Source: Anaerolineales bacterium
GTDB taxonomy: Bacteria > Chloroflexota > Anaerolineae > Anaerolineales > Villigracilaceae
Assembly (NCBI GenBank): GCA_017882065.1
Contig: JADGQD010000104.1
Location: forward strand, 1-7,198
Direction of reading: 5' to 3'
Length of the DNA stretch: 7,198 nucleotides
A program made the position numbers and the translations under genes. Within the stretch, counting starts at the first letter, position 1, and each line of letters starts with the position of its first letter. This document shows, piece after piece, positions 1 through 4,862 of the stretch. Under the pieces are notes generated by a model, which did not search any database, was not told the DNA's origin, and worked only from the letters and a program-made list of their open reading frames with translations.

Positions 1-41
1 ACGCGGATAATGCGGTCAACAGGACCTTCGTTCTTTTTCAT
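1..41 (-). CDS. N-terminus of a small DUF2892/YgaP-like membrane protein (partial)
   Basis: Only the first 13 codons are in the window (MKKNEGPVDRIIR), followed by two bases of a Val or similar codon; the gene continues past the left edge. An AAAAGGAG Shine-Dalgarno sequence (complement of 49-56) sits 7 nt before the ATG and supports the start. The pattern M-K-K-N-x-G-x-x-D-R-x-I-R is the usual beginning of DUF2892 (YgaP transmembrane-like) proteins. These are about 60-70 aa long and continue with two hydrophobic segments, so the expected product is a small inner-membrane protein of unknown role. The hydrophobic part lies outside the window, so the assignment rests on this short signature alone. 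The gene follows the lipoprotein unit on the same strand but is separated from it by a hairpin and about 124 bp, so it is probably transcribed separately. A possible -10 (TATAGA, complement of 82-87) has no convincing -35. Confidence 0.6.
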   Translation of the reverse strand, partial: MKKNEGPVDRIIR

Positions 42-122
42 ATTCAATCTCCTTTTACCAGATAATTTGGATGGTTTCACTTCTATAGATGTAAAAGGTT
101 TGAAAAAGTTGCATTATGAAAG

Positions 123-152
123 AAGCGGCAGGACGTTCATGCCCTGCCGCTT
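123..152 (-). terminator. Hairpin terminator after the lipoprotein unit
   Basis: AAGCGGCAGG (123-132) and CCTGCCGCTT (143-152) form a perfect 10-bp GC-rich stem with a 10-nt loop. It lies 14 bp beyond the stop codon of the 166-1119 gene. Read on the minus strand, the stem is followed by CTTTCAT, a short and broken T-tract. The other side is A-rich on the plus strand, so a plus-strand terminator is excluded. The position argues for termination of the minus-strand lipoprotein transcript. The weak T-tract makes efficiency uncertain. Confidence 0.65.
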
Positions 153-165
153 GAAGAGAAAAAAA

Positions 166-1119
166 TTAATGTGCTTTCAGGATGATCGAACCCAACGCGA
201 TCGTTGAACCATCTGCCGCACTGGTATCAACAAATTGGATAATGACCCAGTCGGTTATACCGGCAGAACTCAGATTAAAGTCATGCGAGAAGGTCCCCGC
301 GGTTCCCCCGGAAGGTGTGACCGTGAAAGAAGACTCGTTGACTTTTGTGCCGTCAATCAGGTAGATATGGTACGCCAGGGTGTTTTCAAAAGGTAGGACG
401 GTCATACTTCCGCCGATCGTGAACGGGTTGGTAACGGTGTTCCAGTTGGCGGGTGTGTCAACATTGATAATATGTTCCGTTCCGCCGATGGTGGAGTTCA
501 GGCGCATCAGCCAGAGCCTGTTGCCGATCAGCCAGTAGTTTTGTTTTTGCGGCTGGGAAGGACAGCACAGCGGGTCGCTCGGACCCTGGACGACCATATC
601 CAAATGTATCACACCGGAAGAAATGTCGACTGTATTCATCTGGACCCGGTCACCCAACTGCACCTGGCTCTCCTGGTGCGGTGTTCCGCCCTGATTGATT
701 ACGGCAATCAGGGATTCAAAACCCCCGGTGCCGCCGTCATTCTCGGCCAGGATGATGGCCGCATCGAATTTACCATCACCGTTCAGGTCCCCAAGAGCGT
801 AAACGTCCAGCATCTGGACCGAATAAGCGGTCGCGCCGGAACCTTCCGAATAAGACCCGTTGACCAGTGTAACCGTCCGCTCGTAGAATGGGGCGTAATA
901 TATGGCGTTGCGCAGGCTGTCCAGCGAGAGTTCGGGACCGGAGGGCGGCAGAGGAGAAGGGGTGAGCGAAGGCAGAGTCGGCGTCTCGGTGACTTTGATA
1001 GGCGGGACGAGTGTGTCGGTAATGGATACAGGCGGTGTGTTGGTTGTATTGATCTGAACGCTGCAGGCCATGATTACAAGCATTAGCCCCAGAACGGGGA
1101 AGAATAGTTTTCGATTCAT
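166..1119 (-). CDS. Secreted lipoprotein with EF-hand-like loop, CCPS motif and C-terminal Gmad2-like domain
   Basis: A 317-aa predicted lipoprotein. Residues 1-18 form a signal peptide with a hydrophobic core and the lipobox IMAC, with Cys19 as the lipidation site. A Thr/Pro/Ser-rich linker follows (about 26-62), as in surface-tethered proteins. A globular domain (about 64-215) contains an EF-hand-like, possibly calcium-binding loop, DLNGDGKFDAA (111-121), and a DPLCCPSQ motif (182-189). The C-terminal 85 residues, from NPFTIGG to the end with the pattern FVDTSAADGS, resemble the Gmad2 immunoglobulin-like domain known from spore-germination and cell-surface proteins. Start choice: the frame opens at 1131 (MERKMNRK), but the ATG at 1119 has GGAGAG 4 nt upstream and begins directly with a basic signal-peptide n-region. 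The gene follows the YCF48-like lipoprotein by 12 nt, so the two are co-transcribed. The molecular function is unknown; binding of a cell-wall or extracellular ligand is a guess. The Gmad2 call is from pattern memory, not a profile search. Confidence 0.85.
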   Translation of the reverse strand: MNRKLFFPVLGLMLVIMACSVQINTTNTPPVSITDTLVPPIKVTETPTLPSLTPSPLPPSGPELSLDSLRNAIYYAPFYERTVTLVNGSYSEGSGATAYSVQMLDVYALGDLNGDGKFDAAIILAENDGGTGGFESLIAVINQGGTPHQESQVQLGDRVQMNTVDISSGVIHLDMVVQGPSDPLCCPSQPQKQNYWLIGNRLWLMRLNSTIGGTEHIINVDTPANWNTVTNPFTIGGSMTVLPFENTLAYHIYLIDGTKVNESSFTVTPSGGTAGTFSHDFNLSSAGITDWVIIQFVDTSAADGSTIALGSIILKAH

Positions 1120-1131
1120 TTTTCTCTCCAT

Positions 1132-2373
1132 TTAAGGAATTAACGGCGTCCAGGAAATCCCGTTGTCGGTGGTCTTATATAGTTGTGAGTGACCGGCATC
1201 GTCCACGCTGGTGAGCGCAAAGCCGTTGAATTGGCTGGCGGTTCCAGGGACAAATTCTATTTGTGACAATTGTCCGCTTAGATTGAGGCCGGTGGGCATT
1301 CCCGCCCATGTTTGAGCTCCGTCGGTGGTGGAATACAGGTTTGTCCAGCCGTCCCAGCACCAGCCGTGCAGGGCGTCGGCGAAAGCATAACTGCCAGGCG
1401 TGACCACGCTCTTGGCATTCTTCGGGTCGCCGGTCCAGGTGGTTCCACCATCGTGGGTGGTATAGAAGGTGAAATCAGTGGTACTTGACAGATTGATCAC
1501 CAGCGGCAGGAAACCGTCTTTTCCAAAGAAGACCGGCGCTTGCGGCATGTACTGGTAGGATTCATAACCTGCCGGTAAGGGAATGCTTTGCTGGGACCAT
1601 GAAGCGCCGCCGTCGTGGGTGACGAACAGGTAAACTTCCCCGTCCACGAGCCGGGTACCGGTCACCCAGCCGGTATTGGCGTCCAGGAAGGTCATGCCGT
1701 TTTTGATGCCGCCCAGCGGCAGGCTGCCGGACGAATCGGGCCGGTTAGGGTCGTTATTGAAGACGCTCAGCCAGGTCGCACCGCCATCGGACGTTTGGAA
1801 CATCTCCACCGAGTCTGACCCCATGCCTGCACCCCGGTCCGCCAGTGCGAGGCCGGTGCTGGCATCCAGGAATTGGATGTTTTTTCCTCCGAATGGCACA
1901 TCGAAAGAGGTCCAGGTGAGACCGCCATCGGTGGTGCGGTACAGCTTGCCCGTGAAAAAGTCAGCGTTTGGGACCAGCACCCAAGCGGTGTTGACATCCA
2001 GCACGCTGAGATTGGTCGAGTAGCCGATACCGGTGACGCCCGGCGGGGTGGTGTTCAGCCAGGTTGTACCGCCATCCACGGTCCGCAGGAGATAACCGCC
2101 GTCGTTGACAGCAATGCCCCAGCCGTTGTTGGAATCCTGGAAGTCAATGCGGACAAGCGCCGGAGCGGGGACAACCGGTAGATCCGGCGGGGGCGGGAGA
2201 GGCATATTCGTGGCCTCCGCGAGTGGGGTGGGTATATTGGCCTTCGCAGGTGGAGTGGGTGTATTGGTGATGGTGATGGAGGTACCCGTCAAGTTCGCGG
2301 GCTGTTGAGCCGGGGTGCAGGCCCCCATGGCCAGTACCAGCGCGCAAATTATGAGGATTAATTTTGAACGCAT
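1132..2373 (-). CDS. YCF48-like seven-Asp-box beta-propeller lipoprotein
   Basis: A 413-aa predicted lipoprotein. Residues 1-18 are a signal peptide ending in the lipobox AMGAC, with lipidated Cys19, followed by a Thr/Pro/Ala-rich linker (about 30-70). Seven Asp-box (BNR-type) motifs of the form T-x-D-G-G-x-x-W lie at about 98-105, 147-154, 194-201, 252-259, 306-313, 349-356 and 401-408. This is one per blade of a seven-bladed propeller, with recurring LDxNTxW/G strands between them. The last two are slightly degenerate (TTDGAQTW, TTDNGISW). The closest recognised family is YCF48/HCF136, photosystem II assembly factor-like proteins, many of which are extracytoplasmic proteins of unknown function in non-phototrophs. 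Nothing here implies photosynthesis. Start choice: the frame is open to 2580, but the ATG at 2373 has AAGGAG 6-7 nt upstream and starts a proper signal peptide, while the extra 69 residues are Arg/Gly-rich and run through intergenic DNA. It is first in a two-gene unit with 166-1119. Sialidase activity is unlikely. Confidence 0.88.
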   Translation of the reverse strand: MRSKLILIICALVLAMGACTPAQQPANLTGTSITITNTPTPPAKANIPTPLAEATNMPLPPPPDLPVVPAPALVRIDFQDSNNGWGIAVNDGGYLLRTVDGGTTWLNTTPPGVTGIGYSTNLSVLDVNTAWVLVPNADFFTGKLYRTTDGGLTWTSFDVPFGGKNIQFLDASTGLALADRGAGMGSDSVEMFQTSDGGATWLSVFNNDPNRPDSSGSLPLGGIKNGMTFLDANTGWVTGTRLVDGEVYLFVTHDGGASWSQQSIPLPAGYESYQYMPQAPVFFGKDGFLPLVINLSSTTDFTFYTTHDGGTTWTGDPKNAKSVVTPGSYAFADALHGWCWDGWTNLYSTTDGAQTWAGMPTGLNLSGQLSQIEFVPGTASQFNGFALTSVDDAGHSQLYKTTDNGISWTPLIP

Positions 2374-2392
2374 ATCACACTCCTTCGACCTT

Positions 2393-2402
2393 TTACCGGT
2401 AA
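2393..2402. other. 10-bp perfect palindrome in the leader of the lipoprotein unit
   Basis: TTACCGGTAA is self-complementary and lies 19 bp upstream of the ATG at 2373, downstream of the candidate -10 at 2418-2423. It could be an operator half-pair or a small RNA hairpin (CCTT...AAGG flanks also pair), or chance. Only one copy was seen in the window. Confidence 0.2.
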
Positions 2403-2417
2403 GGTGAATTCTGAATG

Positions 2418-2423
2418 ATTGTA
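2418..2423 (-). promoter_or_regulatory. Candidate -10 box for the lipoprotein unit
   Basis: Read on the minus strand, the hexamer is TACAAT, 5 of 6 matches to the sigma70 -10 consensus, 44 nt upstream of the ATG at 2373. No good -35 is found at 16-18 nt spacing (the best is TTTCGG). A separate promoter is plausible because a strong hairpin (2482-2506) separates this unit from the thiolase gene upstream. Confidence 0.3.
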
Positions 2424-2481
2424 AGCCTCGATTACCGCTGCCGAAAGGGGGAATCAAGGGGCATATCCCTTTAGACGCAAG

Positions 2482-2506
2482 AGCGCCGTGGAACTTCCAC
2501 GGCGCT
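2482..2506 (-). terminator. Perfect 12-bp hairpin downstream of the thiolase
   Basis: AGCGCCGTGGAA and TTCCACGGCGCT are exact inverse complements around a single C, so in RNA a 9-10-bp GC-rich stem with a 5-nt loop would form. It begins 22 bp past the thiolase stop codon at 2529. On the minus strand it is followed by CTTGCGTCT, with no real T-tract, so it is either a non-canonical terminator, an mRNA 3'-end stabiliser or a palindromic repeat. The location favours an end-of-transcript role. Confidence 0.5.
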
Positions 2507-2528
2507 GCGATGCTTTCTAACCCTCGGG

Positions 2529-3755
2529 CTATCCGACCCATTCGACGACCGTCGCCTCGCCCTGACCGACGCCCACGCATAAGGTCGCCAGACCATAATA
2601 GGGGCGACCTTTATGGTCGCCCGCCCGCCGCCGCATCTCGTGCAGCAGCGTGGTCAGGATGCGCGCCCCCGAGCAGCCCAGTGGATGCCCCAGCGCGATT
2701 GCCCCACCGTTAACGTTGACCAGTTCCGGGTCGAGGCCCAGGTCTTCGATCACAGCCAGGGACTGGATGGCGAAAGCTTCGTTCAACTCGACCAGGCCGA
2801 TGTCCTTCAACTGGAGACCAGCGCGGGCGACGGCTTTCTTCACTGCCGGGACGGGCCCCAGTCCCATCGTACGCGGCGGGACCCCGGCGGCAGCCGACGA
2901 AAGAATCCGGGCCAGCGGTTTCAGGCCCAACTCTTTGGCTTTGGAGTCACTCATCAGGAGCAGCGCGGCGGCCCCGTCATTCAGACCGGACGAGTTGCCA
3001 GCTGTCACTGTCCCGCCCTCTTTGCGAAAAGCCGGGCGGAGTTTTGCCAGAGATTCCATGCTCGTATCGCGGCGAGGGCGCTCATCCGTGGTCACAACGA
3101 CCGGGTCTCCCTTGCGCTGCGGGATGGTGACCGGGAGGATTTCCCCGGCGAATTTGCCCGAGTCGATGGCGGCAATGGCGCGCTGGTGTGAACGCAGTGA
3201 AAACGCGTCCTGCATCTCACGGGTGATGTGCGGCTTCAGCGCGGCGATGTTCTCAGCGGTCTCGCCCATCTGCTCGGTGCCATATTTCTCCTGCATCTTC
3301 GGGTTGGGATAGCGCCAGCCCAGGGCGGTGTCGTAGGCGGTCAGGTTGCCAAAAGGGAAACCGGACTCGGCCTTGGGCAGTGAATACGGGGCACGGCTCA
3401 TGGACTCTACTCCCCCGGCGATGTATACCTCCCCTTCACCGGCTTTAATGGCGCGTGCGGCCTGGTTGACGGCGTTCAGCCCGGAGGCGCACAGCCGGTT
3501 GACGGTCACGCCTGCCACCTCAGCCGGAAGTCCGGCCAGCAGGAGCGCCATGCGCGCCACGTTGCGGTTATCCTCCCCGGCCTGGTTGGCGCAGCCCAGA
3601 TAGACTTCTTCAACAAGCGCCGGGTCGAGTTGGTTGCGTTCCAAAATAGCTTTAAGCACATGCGCGGCCAAATCGTCCGGGCGGACGGCGGCCAGCGCCC
3701 CGCCGAGCGCGCCGATGGGTGTGCGGATGGCGTCAATAATGACGGGAATGGGCAT
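2529..3755 (-). CDS. Thiolase (acetyl-CoA acyltransferase family; 3-oxoadipyl-CoA thiolase-like)
   Basis: A 408-aa cytoplasmic thiolase that cleaves 3-oxoacyl-CoA with CoA to acetyl-CoA and a shortened acyl-CoA, or condenses two acyl-CoAs in reverse. All catalytic elements are visible: nucleophile Cys89 in NRLCASGLNAV, NEAF at 325-328, His357 in GHPLGCSG, and the second active-site Cys393 in CVGVGQG. The segments RNVARMALLLAGLP, YDTALGWRYPNPKM and MGETAENIA resemble the PaaJ/PcaF (3-oxoadipyl-CoA thiolase) branch, but substrate cannot be fixed from sequence and generic acetyl-CoA acetyltransferase is possible. GGAG lies 7 nt before the ATG; the upstream gene's stop is only 2 nt away, so the two are co-transcribed and probably coupled. 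Oddity: residues about 378-386 (AGDHKGRPY) lie where thiolases normally have a short variable loop before YGLATLC. They make this loop about 6 residues longer than usual and are encoded by a palindrome (2602-2622). Confidence 0.95.
   Translation of the reverse strand: MPIPVIIDAIRTPIGALGGALAAVRPDDLAAHVLKAILERNQLDPALVEEVYLGCANQAGEDNRNVARMALLLAGLPAEVAGVTVNRLCASGLNAVNQAARAIKAGEGEVYIAGGVESMSRAPYSLPKAESGFPFGNLTAYDTALGWRYPNPKMQEKYGTEQMGETAENIAALKPHITREMQDAFSLRSHQRAIAAIDSGKFAGEILPVTIPQRKGDPVVVTTDERPRRDTSMESLAKLRPAFRKEGGTVTAGNSSGLNDGAAALLLMSDSKAKELGLKPLARILSSAAAGVPPRTMGLGPVPAVKKAVARAGLQLKDIGLVELNEAFAIQSLAVIEDLGLDPELVNVNGGAIALGHPLGCSGARILTTLLHEMRRRAGDHKGRPYYGLATLCVGVGQGEATVVEWVG
2602..2622. repeat. Palindromic repeat-like insert inside the thiolase gene
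   Basis: GGGCGACC (2602-2609) and GGTCGCCC (2615-2622) form a perfect 8-bp inverted repeat around TTTAT. The 21-bp unit is a whole number of codons and encodes GDHKGRP on the minus strand. It sits exactly where the thiolase has extra residues compared with the family. A second overlapping inverted repeat, GACCATAA (2591-2598) with TTATGGTC (2611-2618), suggests the unit may extend further left. I take it as a probable member of a dispersed short palindromic repeat family; only this copy is in the window. Confidence 0.55.
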
Positions 3756-3757
3756 GT

Positions 3758-4306
3758 TTAATCTCCAATGGGAAGTTGTTGTTTCGGCTCGGTAGGGGTT
3801 TTCGGCTCCACCTCGCCGATAAAGCGGATGCGCTGGGTATTGACCAACACGGCCTCCTGCCGGAGCAGGAAGTTGGGATTGGCCTCGATTGCCACGGTGG
3901 CCTGGGTGAATGGCAGGAAGGAATCGCCCGTATCAACCAGGATCTGTAACAGGTCCAGGGAACCCGGCATGTGTACCTCACCGCGGACTTCCATCCCATC
4001 CAGGATAAGAAAAACAGCGTACCTATTTTTGGGATACTTGATGAAACGCGGAGGGGAGGCTACTTTCTGGGGTGGCTCAAAGGCCAGCACAATCCCCGAT
4101 TTTGGGAGGATGGACACCAAGGTCTTTTCCAGCACCTTGCTTGGGCTTTCCAGGCGTGCCACGCTGGCATTATGCAGCACGACTTTCTTTTCGCGCCGGT
4201 CGTTCAGAAAATCCGAGAGGCGCTGGTCGCGCAGAAAAATTTCCCCGCTGATGGAATGCTGATGCGTAAAAATGACTATCTGATGAGGAGTCGTGGTTCC
4301 AATCAT
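3758..4306 (-). CDS. Unknown protein, tandem duplication of a small domain
   Basis: A 182-aa soluble protein with no signal peptide or membrane segment, not recognised with certainty. It has two halves that align with each other. The first (about 10-77) runs from IVIFTHQHSISGEIFL to SGIVLAFEP. The second (about 96-168) runs from YAVFLILDGMEVRGEV to RIRFIGEVEP. Both have a beta-strand, a conserved GE, a leucine-rich LSDFL/LDLLQIL helix, a (V)LHNASV / LPFTQATV segment, and a long gap to a final strand pair ending in EP. The second half recalls DUF6812-like proteins (a short polypeptide with FLPLTDAxV and FLxVN), but I am not sure. The C-terminus (168-182) is Pro/Lys/Gln-rich and probably disordered. 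AAGGAAGG precedes the ATG. It is the first gene after a strong promoter (4346-4374), and its stop is 2 nt from the thiolase start. No catalytic motif is visible; a regulatory or binding role is only a guess. Confidence 0.8.
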   Translation of the reverse strand: MIGTTTPHQIVIFTHQHSISGEIFLRDQRLSDFLNDRREKKVVLHNASVARLESPSKVLEKTLVSILPKSGIVLAFEPPQKVASPPRFIKYPKNRYAVFLILDGMEVRGEVHMPGSLDLLQILVDTGDSFLPFTQATVAIEANPNFLLRQEAVLVNTQRIRFIGEVEPKTPTEPKQQLPIGD

Positions 4307-4345
4307 TTTTACCTTCCTTGAATGCGACGATGAATTTACTGTTTT

Positions 4346-4374
4346 ATTCTAACCATCCCCGGCAAGCATGTCAA
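4346..4374 (-). promoter_or_regulatory. Sigma70-type promoter of the unknown protein-thiolase operon
   Basis: On the minus strand TTGACA (complement of 4369-4374, a perfect -35) is separated by exactly 17 nt from TAGAAT (complement of 4346-4351, 5 of 6 matches to the -10). Transcription would begin near 4339, giving a leader of about 33 nt before the ATG at 4306. This is the best promoter in the window. Confidence 0.75.
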
Positions 4375-4502
4375 CGTGGAAAACCAGCAGTTTTTGCCCC
4401 ATATGGATCCCCAAAAAGCACTAAATGAGTGTGGAAATATCCTAATCGAGGCACTTTTTTGATCACAATTGTCTTGCCCAGATGAGGATTTTTGTATTAC
4501 GG

Positions 4503-4508
4503 TATAAT
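4503..4508 (+). promoter_or_regulatory. Candidate -10 box of the oxidoreductase operon
   Basis: A perfect TATAAT lies 98 nt upstream of the ATG at 4607. There is no good -35 at 16-18 nt (AGATGA at 17); the nearest TTG-type hexamer, TTGCCC (4474-4479), is 23 nt away. If real, the promoter would be activator-dependent or would use another determinant. The start point would be near 4515, giving a leader of about 90 nt. Apart from this site and the minus-strand promoter at 4346-4374, I see no gene or clear structured RNA in 4307-4591. Confidence 0.45.
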
Positions 4509-4591
4509 GACGCATGGCACTACCTGCCAACGTCGGAAACCGCCATAATAAGCAGACGGAAATTTCGACCAAAATTGTCCTAATTCTAATT

Positions 4592-4598
4592 GAGGAGG
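4592..4598 (+). promoter_or_regulatory. Shine-Dalgarno site fixing the ferredoxin-subunit start
   Basis: GAGGAGG lies 8 nt before the ATG at 4607. It decides for this start over the in-frame ATG at 4514, which has no ribosome binding site and would add 31 residues with no family counterpart. Confidence 0.8.
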
Positions 4599-4606
4599 CC
4601 AGGTCT

Positions 4607-4861
4607 ATGCCTGCCAAAGGTTGGATAGAAGTCAACGATCTATATTGTAAAGGCTGTGAGTTATGCATCTCAGCCTGCCCGCCCAAAGTCCTGGAATTGG
4701 ATAACGAAAAGTTAACCTCCAAGGGCTACCATCCATCGCATATTTTCAAGGACGGCTGCACCGGCTGCGCCATCTGCGCCCTGGTCTGCCCTGATGCAGC
4801 CATCACGGTCTACCGCGAAGTGACCAAAGCGCCCGCCTCTGCGGCGGCAGGAGGTGATTGA
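4607..4861 (+). CDS. 2-oxoacid:ferredoxin oxidoreductase, delta (ferredoxin) subunit
   Basis: An 84-aa protein with two 4Fe-4S cluster motifs: CKGCELCISACP (Cys14, 17, 20, 24) and CTGCAICALVCP (Cys51, 54, 57, 61). It is the small electron-transfer subunit of a four-subunit 2-oxoacid oxidoreductase, passing electrons from the TPP subunit's cluster to external ferredoxin. The opening GWIEVNDLYCKGC and the spacer VLELDNEKLTSKGYHP are typical of KorD/VorD-type subunits rather than free ferredoxins. The 26-residue spacer between the motifs is also usual for the subunit. The last 11 residues (KAPASAAAGGD) form a short low-complexity tail. It is first in the operon; its stop is 1 nt from the alpha start, and the alpha ribosome binding site lies inside its final codons, so translation is probably coupled. 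Whether the complex acts on 2-oxoglutarate, branched-chain 2-oxoacids or another 2-oxoacid cannot be read from this subunit. Confidence 0.93.
   Translation: MPAKGWIEVNDLYCKGCELCISACPPKVLELDNEKLTSKGYHPSHIFKDGCTGCAICALVCPDAAITVYREVTKAPASAAAGGD
4849..4858 (+). promoter_or_regulatory. Extended Shine-Dalgarno site for the alpha subunit
   Basis: AGGAGGTGAT is a ten-base match to the anti-Shine-Dalgarno tail of 16S rRNA, 8 nt (from AGGAGG) before the ATG at 4863. It fixes that start and rules out the GTG at 4854, which lies inside it. It overlaps the end of the ferredoxin-subunit gene. Confidence 0.85.
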
Positions 4862-4862
4862 T

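Noticed and set aside
472..1086. 204-aa plus-strand frame opposite the Gmad2-like lipoprotein
   Set aside because: It is antisense to a gene with signal peptide, linker and domains, is Arg-rich, and has no ribosome binding site that decides for it.
1120..1131. Four-residue extension (MERK) of the Gmad2-like lipoprotein
   Set aside because: The ATG at 1131 abuts the upstream stop codon and has no Shine-Dalgarno of its own, while GGAGAG inside this stretch serves the ATG at 1119. Re-initiation there remains formally possible.
2374..2580. 69-residue N-terminal extension of the propeller lipoprotein
   Set aside because: It would bury the signal peptide, is Arg/Gly-rich, crosses the hairpin at 2482-2506 and the thiolase 3' end, and lacks a ribosome binding site; the start at 2373 has all the expected features.
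2613..3312. Two long plus-strand frames opposite the thiolase
   Set aside because: Both lie antisense to the thiolase, whose catalytic motifs are intact; composition is Arg/Ser/Pro-rich and unlike a real protein.
4456..4475. FNR- or CRP-like site around TTGATCACAATTGT
   Set aside because: Only one half matches (TTGAT or TGTGA on the other strand); the second half-site is absent, so no regulator site is called.
4336..4722. 128-aa minus-strand frame spanning the divergent promoter region
   Set aside because: It overlaps the ferredoxin subunit antisense and the TTGACA/TAGAAT promoter; no domain was recognised and the sequence looks random.
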